A DNA stretch of 43,091 nt from Acidobacteriota bacterium. GTDB taxonomy: Bacteria > Acidobacteriota > Polarisedimenticolia > Gp22-AA2 > AA152. The stretch is taken from positions 1 to 43,091 of the forward strand of contig JAKEFJ010000195.1 in the NCBI GenBank assembly GCA_022616665.1. The letters are read 5' to 3'. Shown here piece by piece: positions 32,209-39,457 of this stretch. Numbering within the stretch: the stretch's first letter is position 1; the number at the start of each line of letters is the position of its first letter. The position numbers and the translations under genes were made by a program. The notes beneath the pieces are model-generated. The model was not told where the DNA came from and made no database searches. It saw nothing but the letters and a program-made list of their open reading frames with translations.

Positions 32209-33251
32209 GCCGACCTCTTGCGAGGCAGGAAACCGGAACTCACCAGATACTCCGCCAGACGCACGGCGTTGAGCGCCGCGCCCGCGGCCAGGTTGTCGGT
32301 AACTCCCCAGAACCAGGCTCCGTTCCGGGCAGCCGGGTCGCACCGCACCTGCAGGAGGATGCCTTCCTCCCCCGCCAGTTCCGCAGGGGTGGCCGCCCCG
32401 GAACCTTCCAGAATTCTCAGGCTCGGCTCCGAGGCCAGCGCCTTCCGAATCCCTGTCTGGTCCACGGCATGGGCGAAACGCACCCAGCAGCAGAACGAGT
32501 GGCAGTGGAACACGGGCACGAGCAGCACGCGCAGAGCATGGAGAAACGGCTTTCCTCCGACGATTGCCTGGGTCTCCCGCGTGATCCAATCCTCGCTGAA
32601 GCCGCTTCCTCGCCCCAGAGTGGCCGGCATCACATTGAAGGCCAGCACTCGCTCGAACCGCTGCTTCGGGACCTCGGCAAAACTCAAGACTCCCACTGTC
32701 TGTTTATGGAGCTCAGCGATTCCCTCCTCCCCCGCTTCCGAGGCCGGCTGCATCACCAGGCACACCGCTTCTTCCAGAGGAAGGGCGCGCGATAGAGGAG
32801 CCAGGAAGGTCGAGAGAAACTGGGAGATGGGGTGGGGAGAAGCGACAATCCCCGGGAGCGAGTGGATGGCTCGAGGATTGACTCCTGCATTGACCACGGG
32901 AACGCCATCCTTTCGATTGGCCGAATGGGTCAGATCAATGGCGGTGAATCCCCCCCGCTCTGGCCAGTCGAGAAGGCCTTCGCCCGTTCCCGGGGCGCCG
33001 CAGAAGAAAGCGAGATCCACTTGGGTCATGGCGTCCGGGTCGGGCCGGACGGCCAGCATCGCCTCCCCGTCGAACTCCGTGAGATTTCCCCCCTCCTCCA
33101 CCGCGCCGGTATCGAAGGAGCGGACCTGGCCTACCGGGAAGCCGCGCTGGAGCAAATGGGTCTTTACCCCTTTCCCCACCAACGTCGAGGCGTCGAAGAG
33201 CGCAATGTTGACCGACTCCGGACCGTGCGAAAGCGGGCTATTCCGCCCCAT
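32205..33251 (-). CDS. Usg-1-like aspartate-semialdehyde dehydrogenase homologue lacking the catalytic cysteine
   Basis: 348 residues. It aligns along its length with Asd: NIALFDASTLVGKGVKTHLL at the N-terminus, LAFNVMPATLG in the middle, FWGVTDNLAAGAALNAVRLA at the C-terminus. In Asd the active-site motif is IIANPNCSTIQ; here the same positions read IVASPHPISQF, so the catalytic Cys is Pro. The later catalytic His region is kept (VPVFHCHS). E. coli Usg-1 is an Asd homologue with the same kind of loss. It probably lacks dehydrogenase activity, and its role is unknown. ATG 33251 overlaps the pssA end by 14 bases. Confidence 0.85.
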   Translation of the reverse strand: MGRNSPLSHGPESVNIALFDASTLVGKGVKTHLLQRGFPVGQVRSFDTGAVEEGGNLTEFDGEAMLAVRPDPDAMTQVDLAFFCGAPGTGEGLLDWPERGGFTAIDLTHSANRKDGVPVVNAGVNPRAIHSLPGIVASPHPISQFLSTFLAPLSRALPLEEAVCLVMQPASEAGEEGIAELHKQTVGVLSFAEVPKQRFERVLAFNVMPATLGRGSGFSEDWITRETQAIVGGKPFLHALRVLLVPVFHCHSFCCWVRFAHAVDQTGIRKALASEPSLRILEGSGAATPAELAGEEGILLQVRCDPAARNGAWFWGVTDNLAAGAALNAVRLAEYLVSSGFLPRKRSA

Positions 33252-34014
33252 GGGTCTGCTCCGCCGGAAGCCGTCCGGCCTCCTCTCGGCCATCGCTCCG
33301 CCCGGGCAGGAGTCCCCGCGGCACCACCCCCGAAAGGACGTAGAGGAAAGCCATCCCCAAAAGGACCTGCTCGGGCCACGCGAAGATGGCCAACACAATC
33401 AGGATGGGAACGAACAGAACGGGGTACGGGCGGCGCGCCTTGAGATCCAGCTGCTTGAGGCTTCGATAGCGCATCCGGGAGACCATGAGCACCGCCAGCG
33501 TCACGAGGAGGAGCCAGACCAGTCCCGCCATCAGGGGGTCTTGCACCGGTCGCGGGTAGTAAAACACCAGGGCCGCCACCGCCCCCGCAGCCGCTGGTAT
33601 CGGCAGACCCACAAAATGGAGCCGGTCCGTGGTGGAGGCCTGGATATTGAACCGGGCCAGCCGCAATGCGCCGCAGAGAACGAAGCCGAAGGTGGCCACC
33701 ATTCCCGGCCGGCCGAGACTCGATAGGGCCCAACAATAGGCGAGGACCGAAGGTGCCACTCCAAAGGAGATGAGATCCGCAAGGGAATCCAGCTCGCGGC
33801 CGAAGTCGCTGGCGGTGCCGGTGAGTCTCGCCACGAGCCCATCCATGCCGTCCAGCAGGATCGCCAGGGCGATGAGGATCGCCGCCAGTCCGTACTCTCC
33901 GCTGATGGACTTGAGAAGCGAGATGAGCCCGAAGAATAGGTTGACCGATGTCAGGACGCTGGGCAGCGAAGCCCCGCGCCGGAATCGGACTTTACCGTGC
34001 GTTCGCCTGCGCAA
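33238..34014 (-). CDS. pssA: CDP-diacylglycerol-serine O-phosphatidyltransferase PssA
   Basis: PssA makes phosphatidylserine in the inner membrane. The CDP-alcohol phosphotransferase signature is complete: DGLVARLTGTASDFG then RELDSLAD, fitting DG-x2-AR-x8-G-x3-D-x3-D (about 57-79). Several transmembrane helices follow. I choose TTG 34014 because GGAG (34025-34022) is seven bases upstream; TTG 34020 is only one base from it. It overlaps psd by 23 bases. With psd it supplies phosphatidylethanolamine. Confidence 0.93.
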   Translation of the reverse strand: MRRRTHGKVRFRRGASLPSVLTSVNLFFGLISLLKSISGEYGLAAILIALAILLDGMDGLVARLTGTASDFGRELDSLADLISFGVAPSVLAYCWALSSLGRPGMVATFGFVLCGALRLARFNIQASTTDRLHFVGLPIPAAAGAVAALVFYYPRPVQDPLMAGLVWLLLVTLAVLMVSRMRYRSLKQLDLKARRPYPVLFVPILIVLAIFAWPEQVLLGMAFLYVLSGVVPRGLLPGRSDGREEAGRLPAEQTHGAE

Positions 34015-34654
34015 ACTCAAGCTCCCCCTTGTGAGGGGATCCCACCGGGATCCTCGCCAGGATGCTGCTTCCCCCTCTGACCTTGGAACCCACCACCACT
34101 TCCGGTTTGGCCTTGGGAGGAAGCACCACCTCCAGCCGTGAGCCGAACTGAATCAGGCCAATCCGCTCGCCGGCTCTCACCGGATCCCCGGGTTTCTTCC
34201 AACACACGATGCGGCGCGCGACGAGCCCGGCGATTTGCGACAGGCGCACCTCACCGATTTCGGAATCGATGGTCAGATCGTTGCGCTCGTTTTCCAGGGC
34301 CGCGCGGTCTACGTTCGCGGGGAGGAATCGTCCGGGGTGGTATTGCACGCTGCGAACAACCCCGGCAACCGGAGCCCGATTGATGTGAACGTCGAACAGT
34401 GAGAGAAATATCGAAATCCGGATCCGCCCCCCTTCCGCGAGAGTTCGAATTTCAACCACGCGGCCGTCTCCAGGCGAGACGACCAGCCCCGGCTCTGTGG
34501 GAATCTCCCTTGCCGGGTCCCTGAAGAAGAACGCCACGAACCCCGAGAGCAGCAGGGCGCCGGCGGAGAGATAGGCAAACCCCAGCACGGCGCCGGCTGC
34601 CGCCACGGCCAGTCCCACGAGGAGGTAGGGATGAGACTCACGTGCCAGCGTCAT
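33992..34654 (-). CDS. psd: Phosphatidylserine decarboxylase proenzyme
   Basis: Psd decarboxylates phosphatidylserine to phosphatidylethanolamine. At 220 residues it is the short form found outside enterobacteria. N-terminal hydrophobic helices (about 10-45) anchor it to the membrane. FFRDPAREIP, VVSPGDGRVVEI and the His motif SLFDVHINRAPVAG are conserved. The self-cleavage site, usually LGST, is FGSR here (in GLIQFGSRLEVVLP); the Ser that becomes the pyruvoyl group is kept. It starts at ATG 34654, only 13 bases after a terminator-like hairpin. Confidence 0.93.
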   Translation of the reverse strand: MTLARESHPYLLVGLAVAAAGAVLGFAYLSAGALLLSGFVAFFFRDPAREIPTEPGLVVSPGDGRVVEIRTLAEGGRIRISIFLSLFDVHINRAPVAGVVRSVQYHPGRFLPANVDRAALENERNDLTIDSEIGEVRLSQIAGLVARRIVCWKKPGDPVRAGERIGLIQFGSRLEVVLPPKAKPEVVVGSKVRGGSSILARIPVGSPHKGELEFAQANAR

Positions 34655-34666
34655 CCTCGGGTTCCC

Positions 34667-34690
34667 AAAGAAAAGGGGGCCACGCCCCCT
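34667..34690 (-). terminator. Rho-independent terminator between the DUF465 gene and psd
   Basis: On the minus strand GGGGGC (34689-34684 read as its complement) pairs with GCCCCC across a GTG loop and is followed by TTTTCTTT. It lies 29 bases after the DUF465 stop and ends 13 bases before the psd start. No promoter fits between it and psd, so it may be leaky or act as an attenuator. Confidence 0.75.
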
Positions 34691-34718
34691 CCTCTCAAAA
34701 CTCGCCCCGTCCTCGGCG

Positions 34719-34967
34719 TTAACGGGAGCCGGAAGCGGTGAGGTCGCCGTTTCGATGGTGTTGCATCAAGGCCTCCATCTTATCCTTTAGGTGGAGTTTT
34801 TTCTTCTTGATGTTCACCTCTTCCAGTTTTTCGTTGTCGTTGAGAATACCTTTTCCCTGGAGTTCTCGAAGTCGGGCCTCACAGGTTGCGTGGGACTCCA
34901 TCAAGAGTCGGAATTCATCGCTCTCTCTCCGAAGGACTTCTTTGAGCTCCCGGAAATCGGTCTCCAT
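34719..34967 (-). CDS. DUF465 (YdcH-like) small protein
   Basis: An 82-residue helical protein of the DUF465 family. It consists of two amphipathic charged helices (RELKEVLRRESDEFRLLMES; EKLEEVNIKKKKLHLKDKME) joined by a short turn, with the family's KKKKLHLKDKM segment. The function is not established. GGAGGT sits seven bases before ATG 34967. It has its own promoter (35011-35037) and terminator, so it can be made as a single-gene transcript. Confidence 0.85.
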   Translation of the reverse strand: METDFRELKEVLRRESDEFRLLMESHATCEARLRELQGKGILNDNEKLEEVNIKKKKLHLKDKMEALMQHHRNGDLTASGSR

Positions 34968-35010
34968 AGCGGCACCTCCGTGCGATGGGGATTAAACAGC
35001 CAAAGGGTGG

Positions 35011-35037
35011 ATAGTAATATCATGGGTTTTCTGTCAA
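35011..35037 (-). promoter_or_regulatory. Promoter upstream of the DUF465 gene
   Basis: On the minus strand a perfect TTGACA (35037-35032) is followed after 15 bases by TACTAT (35016-35011). The spacer is short, but the AT-rich stretch and location 44 bases before the ATG support a sigma-70 promoter in the 121-base gap between rimI and the DUF465 gene. Confidence 0.5.
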
Positions 35038-35088
35038 TCAGTCTAGCATCCAGATTCTCTCCCCGCAAGACCGCCCTGGGAGCGACTT

Positions 35089-35604
35089 TCATAGGAAAGC
35101 CTTCATGACGAGGGCATCCTCCCGGGTGTCGGTGTAATACCCCTTCCTGCGACCCGATTCCCGGAAACCCAGCTTGGTGTAAAGGCTAATGGCCGCGGAG
35201 TTGGACGGCCGAACCTCGAGAGTCGCGGCGGTGCAGCCCAGGGTCTTGCCGAGATCCAGCAAGCTGCGCAAGAGGGCCTCTCCATAGCCCAGACCTCGGT
35301 ATTCTTCCCCAACCGCAATGTTATTGATTCGCACTTCTGCGTCCACCATCCAGGCGCTGGTGTAGCCGGCTACCGCTCCTTGGCTGGAACGGACAACCCG
35401 GTTACAGGCGAACGGGTTCCGTTCAATCTCGTGGAGGAAGCTCTCGTGGGTCCAGGGGATGGGAAACGTAGCTTGTTCGATGGCGAGGACTTCCGGTAAG
35501 TCCCGCGGGAGCATCGGTTCGATTCGGATCCCCCTCAGGGTCCCCGACCCAGCTCCGCGTCGGGTGGTCGGATGTAGTTGGGTTTCAGATTGCCGATGGA
35601 CCAA
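35089..35604 (-). CDS. rimI: Ribosomal protein S18-alanine N-acetyltransferase RimI
   Basis: RimI is a GNAT acetyltransferase that modifies the N-terminus of S18. The acetyl-CoA motif RGLGYGEALLRSLLDLG (about 99-115), NNIAVGEEYRG before it, and the RimI-typical LEVRPSNSAAISLYTKLGF and GYYTDTREDALVM are all present. The start is uncertain. TTG 35604 lies inside tsaB, while ATG 35514 would cut off the first strand (IRIEPM). CTG 35538 between them is also possible. It overlaps tsaB as in many bacteria where tsaB and rimI are adjacent. Confidence 0.88.
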   Translation of the reverse strand: MVHRQSETQLHPTTRRGAGSGTLRGIRIEPMLPRDLPEVLAIEQATFPIPWTHESFLHEIERNPFACNRVVRSSQGAVAGYTSAWMVDAEVRINNIAVGEEYRGLGYGEALLRSLLDLGKTLGCTAATLEVRPSNSAAISLYTKLGFRESGRRKGYYTDTREDALVMKAFL

Positions 35605-36215
35605 GGGCAGCCCTCCCTGTGTTTCCTAGCACCCAGCATTCCAAGGGTGGCCCCCAGAAAGCAGGGGCCCGCAACCAGTGGATCATTCCCCGTTCGCGAC
35701 CGGAGAATCAAGTCTCGGTACGTCCCGACCCCATCTCCACAGAAGAGTATGGGCTCGGAGGGAAGGGAGTCCAGAAATAACTCGGGATCCCCTCCTTGCT
35801 CCGGCAGAATCTCCCACAAATCTCCCTGGCGGCTGCCATAGAGCGCCGAATAGACTTCTCCCCTGCCGGCTCCGATCATGCATGCCACGGGAAGACCCCG
35901 AGCGCTGTACCGGTGCCCCAAAGCCAGAAGGGTGGAGAATCCAAAGGCGGGAACTCCCGTTGCCACCGCCAATCCCTTTACGGTGGCGATCCCCACACGC
36001 AGCCCCGTGAAGGTGCCTGGACCGAGAGCCACCGCCAAGAGATCCACCTGGGAGATGTCCAGGCCGACCAGGTCCAGGAGGAAGTCGATGCTCCGAAGCA
36101 GCTTCTCCTGATGGTGCTCTCCCGTGGCAAGGTTGATTTCCCCCAAGAGTCGCTCTTCCCGTCGGAGCGCCACGCTTCCGGCCGGGGTGGAGGTATCGAT
36201 GCCCAAGGCGATCAT
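35535..36215 (-). CDS. tsaB: tRNA threonylcarbamoyladenosine biosynthesis protein TsaB
   Basis: TsaB is the inactive partner that activates TsaD in t6A37 tRNA modification. The 226-residue ASKHA-fold protein starts MIALGIDTSTPAGSVALRR and has the family motif ALGPGTFTGLRVGIATVKGL (about 67-86), followed by GVPAFGFSTLLAL. The N-terminal half is well conserved, the C-terminal half less so, as usual. ATG 36215 abuts the stop of the upstream GGDEF-PilZ gene (TAGATG), so the signalling genes and this one are probably co-transcribed. Confidence 0.94.
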   Translation of the reverse strand: MIALGIDTSTPAGSVALRREERLLGEINLATGEHHQEKLLRSIDFLLDLVGLDISQVDLLAVALGPGTFTGLRVGIATVKGLAVATGVPAFGFSTLLALGHRYSARGLPVACMIGAGRGEVYSALYGSRQGDLWEILPEQGGDPELFLDSLPSEPILFCGDGVGTYRDLILRSRTGNDPLVAGPCFLGATLGMLGARKHREGCPWSIGNLKPNYIRPPDAELGRGP

Positions 36216-37424
36216 CTATCCGGGCCGTGGCCTCTCCCGTTGAAGAAAGCGAGCCACTTCGGCCTCCTGATGTTCCCACTCCAGGATAAACGCGATCCCC
36301 ACATCGAAGCGGCCCGGCATTCCCCGATCATCCAACTCTTCCACCCGCACGACGCGCCCCTTGAGCGTGAGCTGGTCGGAACCGCCCGCATCGTGGCATT
36401 TCACCACGACACACTCGCCAATTCCATAGGGGCGCGCCGTTTCCACCATGAGACCGCTCCGGCTCACGTTTTTCGCCTGCGGTGGAACGGGCTCCGGGAG
36501 AGGATGGTCGGAGGGTTTCACCTCGATGCTCAGGGCCCGGTGACTGGGATCGAAGCGGATGAAATTCCTCCTCTCCCGATAGTACACCGCCACGGAGTTC
36601 GCTCCTCGAGCCTTGGCCTGATAAAGCGCTTCCTCCGCTCGAGCGATGAGACGCTCCCCTACCGTGGAATCGTCCGGGTATTTGGCGATCCCGATGCTGA
36701 GCGTCATATGGATGGGCTTCCCGTCCACCTCTCTGCGGACAAAGTGCCGCTCGATCTCCATGCGGATGCGTTCCGCAACCAGGTAGGCTCCCATTCGCTC
36801 CGTCTCGGGAAGCATGAGCACGAATTCTTCTCCGGCCCAGCGGGCTGCCACGTCGATGTCGCGAATCTTGTTCTTGATCAAAATCGCCACTTCCTTCAAC
36901 AGGATGTCTCCCACCAGATCGCCGTATCGCTCGTTGATCTCGCGGAAATTGTCCAGATCCATCGACAGCAGGCAGAGCTCCAGCTCGTACCTTTTGGAGC
37001 GCCTGAGCTCCCTCTGAAGGCTGGACTTGAAGGAGCGCTGATTCGTAAGCCCCGTGAGGGAGTCTAAAGCGCTGGATCGCTCCGATTCCTCAAAGACCGA
37101 CATTTCGATAATCTTCGGCCGGGTGAGCTTTCGATTGACGTTGATGAAGTAATCGAAAGCAGCCACCCTCAGGCCGACTTCCCGACCGACCCGCGCAATC
37201 AGATGAATCCGATGCTGGAGGACGGCGTTCCAGTGGCTGCGTGCTTCCTCCTCGTCCATCATCAAGTGGGTGAGAATCAAAAGCAGGGCGGAATGGACCT
37301 GAATGCCGGTTTCGCAGCGGATCTGGGAAAGGCGACCCAGGATGCGCTCTTCATTGTGGGAGTCCTCGTCCAACAAAGCCAGCAGCTCACCCTTGACTCG
37401 TTCGACCTCGTGGGGAGTGATCAA
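36216..37424 (-). CDS. GGDEF-PilZ protein, probable active diguanylate cyclase
   Basis: 402 residues. An N-terminal helical domain of about 115 residues that I do not recognise ends in FDYFINVNRKLTRPKII. A GGDEF domain follows (about 118-280: DSLTGLTNQRSF; MDLDNFREINERYGDLVGD). Its signature is AGEEF (usual GG[D/E]EF), and an RxxD product-inhibition site (RDID) lies five residues before it. A C-terminal PilZ domain (about 288-395) has RxxxR (RNFIR) and NVSRSG. It could therefore both make and sense cyclic di-GMP. TTG 37424 has AGGAG six bases upstream, 8 bases after its paralogue. Confidence 0.87.
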   Translation of the reverse strand: MITPHEVERVKGELLALLDEDSHNEERILGRLSQIRCETGIQVHSALLLILTHLMMDEEEARSHWNAVLQHRIHLIARVGREVGLRVAAFDYFINVNRKLTRPKIIEMSVFEESERSSALDSLTGLTNQRSFKSSLQRELRRSKRYELELCLLSMDLDNFREINERYGDLVGDILLKEVAILIKNKIRDIDVAARWAGEEFVLMLPETERMGAYLVAERIRMEIERHFVRREVDGKPIHMTLSIGIAKYPDDSTVGERLIARAEEALYQAKARGANSVAVYYRERRNFIRFDPSHRALSIEVKPSDHPLPEPVPPQAKNVSRSGLMVETARPYGIGECVVVKCHDAGGSDQLTLKGRVVRVEELDDRGMPGRFDVGIAFILEWEHQEAEVARFLQRERPRPG

Positions 37425-37432
37425 GGGTGCTC

Positions 37433-38641
37433 CTACTCCACGCCCTGACGGCGGATGAGCTCCAGGAACTTTTCCAGGGATGCTTCGGTCGCTGGGCTGG
37501 GGGTGAAGAACCTGACGCCCGTGCGATAGATGCTGCCCTCGGCCTTCGGCGCCGCCTCGGCACGGATGACCCGGGCCTCGAGGGATAGCTCCATCTTGAG
37601 GGAGTCGCTGGTCATCCGAAGCAGCAAGTCCTCCCCTCGCGCGAGCGCTGTCGGACCTTCAAGGAGGGCACCAGACCGGCTGATATCCCGGACTCGAACC
37701 CAGCCCGCCGCATCCGACCCTCGGCGCTGGGCTAGGGATTTGACCGGCGCCCCCATGGGTCTCAGCCGCAAACAGCGGCGCTTCTCCTGATGATGCAACA
37801 TGACCTGGTTTCCACCCTGGCTACGTGCTCCGGAGAGGGCCTGCACCGCGCGCTCCAGCAGGCACTGTGCCGTGTCGCCATCGTCGGGATAGGCCGCGAG
37901 CCCCCCGGATAGGGTCAGGGCGATGACTGGGCCAGCAGGACCCGCCCGGAGGTATGCGTCCCGTACCGCGATCCGGATTCGCTCGACTGCGACATGGGCG
38001 CCTGGGCGGCGCGTGAGCGGGAGCAGGAGGGCGAAGTGACCTCCGCCCAAGCGCCCGGCCAGGTCCATGTCCCTCAAGCGGGCTTGAATCAACATGGCCA
38101 CTTCCCTGAGTACGCCATCCCCGGCGGCACGGCCATGGCTGCGATTGACCCGCTGGAATCCATCCAGGTCCAGGACAGCCAAGGTGAATTCTTGAACCCT
38201 TCGGCTGGCCCGGCGAATCTCGCCACGGATGGCCTTACGGAACGTCCTCTCATTGGGGAGGCCCGTTAATCCGTCGGCGTCGGCGGCGCTCTCGGCGATT
38301 TCCATCGCCGACTCGTCCACAAATTTGGGGCGGGAAAGGAGCCGCTGCTCATTCATGAGGTAGTCCATCGCGGCGACGCGCGTACCCGGATCCCTCCCGA
38401 GTCTCCAGGTCAATTCTTCCCTACGCAGCGCGATGGCGTGCCAGTGCCCGGCGGCCTCGTCCTCCTTCATCTCCAAATGGCTCAGAAAGGAGATGAGAGT
38501 GGCATGCACGGGAAATTGATCGGCGAGGCCGAAGTCGCGGGCCCTGGCCGCGGCTGTGGAGGGCTCCGGGGAATCGAGAAGGGAAAAGAGCGCCTCGCGC
38601 TGTTTGGGGCTGATCCGGTGGGGGGATAACCAACCCTGCAA
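37433..38641 (-). CDS. GGDEF-PilZ protein, degenerate cyclase and probable cyclic di-GMP receptor
   Basis: Also 402 residues, a tandem paralogue of the next gene with the same three-part layout. The N-terminal domain ends in MDYLMNEQRLLSRPKFVDES. In the GGDEF domain the signature is GGGHF, losing the acidic metal- and GTP-binding residues, so catalysis is unlikely. The RxxD inhibitory site (RDMD) is kept five residues upstream. The PilZ domain keeps RxxxR (in EKRRCLRLRP) and DISRSG. The start is TTG 38641, with AAGGGAG (38654-38648) six bases away. It heads the ~20 kb minus-strand run. Confidence 0.85.
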   Translation of the reverse strand: MQGWLSPHRISPKQREALFSLLDSPEPSTAAARARDFGLADQFPVHATLISFLSHLEMKEDEAAGHWHAIALRREELTWRLGRDPGTRVAAMDYLMNEQRLLSRPKFVDESAMEIAESAADADGLTGLPNERTFRKAIRGEIRRASRRVQEFTLAVLDLDGFQRVNRSHGRAAGDGVLREVAMLIQARLRDMDLAGRLGGGHFALLLPLTRRPGAHVAVERIRIAVRDAYLRAGPAGPVIALTLSGGLAAYPDDGDTAQCLLERAVQALSGARSQGGNQVMLHHQEKRRCLRLRPMGAPVKSLAQRRGSDAAGWVRVRDISRSGALLEGPTALARGEDLLLRMTSDSLKMELSLEARVIRAEAAPKAEGSIYRTGVRFFTPSPATEASLEKFLELIRRQGVE

Positions 38642-38669
38642 TACGCACTCCCTTGATGAGACAGGACTT

Positions 38670-38699
38670 ATCCTAGCTTGCGCGAAATCTCTCTGTCAA
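38670..38699 (-). promoter_or_regulatory. Promoter of the GGDEF-PilZ pair
   Basis: Minus-strand TTGACA (38699-38694) and TAGGAT (38675-38670) with an 18-base spacer lie about 30 bases before the TTG start at 38641. This is a good sigma-70 promoter at the head of the minus-strand run, in the 186-base gap shared with the divergent sigma-factor gene. Confidence 0.65.
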
Positions 38700-38724
38700 C
38701 CACTAAGAATTCTTGCATCTCCGC

Positions 38725-38749
38725 GAAACTTCCGGCCGCCCCGGACGTT
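38725..38749 (+). promoter_or_regulatory. ECF-type promoter upstream of the sigma-factor gene
   Basis: GAAAC (38725-38729), 16 bases, then CGTT (38746-38749) fits the SigW/SigX-type ECF consensus TGAAAC-N16-CGT. It points into the ECF sigma gene 79 bases downstream and would give the usual positive autoregulation. A TAGAAT at 38771-38776 could serve as a sigma-70 -10 box but lacks a good -35. Confidence 0.4.
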
Positions 38750-38827
38750 TTAATGAACGGGGAGTTGCTGTAGAATCTCCCCGGACTTACCCAAAAACTC
38801 CATTCCGGTAATTTAGGTGTAGCGAAG

Positions 38828-39457
38828 ATGCGGGACACGCGACTGGCTCGTCGCTCAGAAACGGAGCTCGCCGCGGGCCGGATTGGCCCGGCTCCCCTCC
38901 CGTCCGACGAGCTCCTGGTGACTCGCATTCTCGCCGGAGAAGCGGATCTCTACGAGGCCCTGATCGCCCGGTATGAGCGCCCGATCGTCAACTTCATCTA
39001 CCGGATGATCGGCGATTATGAGCAGGCCCTCGACCTCGCCCAGGAAGTCTTCTTCAAGGCGTACCGGTCGCTGGAGCGCTTTGATCCTACCTTTCGATTC
39101 TCCACCTGGCTGTATCGCATTGCGTCAAACAGAAGCATTGATCACTTGCGCAAGCAAGCTCCCGTGCTTCTGTCCCTGAACGACTCCAGGGAGAGCGACA
39201 ACGGCCCTGAAGGGGCCATCCAGCTGAAGAGCGCTGCCCACGGACCTGAAGATCTTCTGGCGTCTCGGGAGTTGGGGGAGCAGATTTCCCACGCCATCGA
39301 TGCTCTTCCAACCCCCTACCGCGAGCTGATTCTACTCAGGCATCTCCAGGGGATGTCCTACGAAGAGATTGCCCGGATGAAGCGATTGCCCCTCGGGACC
39401 GTGAAAAACCGCCTGTTTCGCGCCCGCGAGATTCTTCGCAAGAGACTGGAGTCCTAA
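38828..39457 (+). CDS. RNA polymerase ECF-family sigma factor (RpoE-like)
   Basis: 209 residues. Region 2 (about 45-115) has FIYRMIGDYEQALDLAQEVF and the -10 recognition stretch FRFSTWLYRIASNRSIDHLR. Region 4 (about 145-200) has LPTPYRELILLRHLQGMSYE and the helix-turn-helix LPLGTVKNRLFRAREILRK. A 40-residue N-terminal extension precedes region 2, rich in Arg and Pro. It overlaps the anti-sigma gene by one base (TAATG), the usual pairing. The regulon is not visible apart from the candidate site upstream. Confidence 0.95.
   Translation: MRDTRLARRSETELAAGRIGPAPLPSDELLVTRILAGEADLYEALIARYERPIVNFIYRMIGDYEQALDLAQEVFFKAYRSLERFDPTFRFSTWLYRIASNRSIDHLRKQAPVLLSLNDSRESDNGPEGAIQLKSAAHGPEDLLASRELGEQISHAIDALPTPYRELILLRHLQGMSYEEIARMKRLPLGTVKNRLFRAREILRKRLES

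Noticed and set aside
32008-33726. 572-codon open frame on the plus strand across the Usg-like and pssA genes
   Set aside because: Low-complexity, Arg/Pro/Ser-rich translation typical of antisense frames in GC-rich DNA; the minus-strand genes are well supported.
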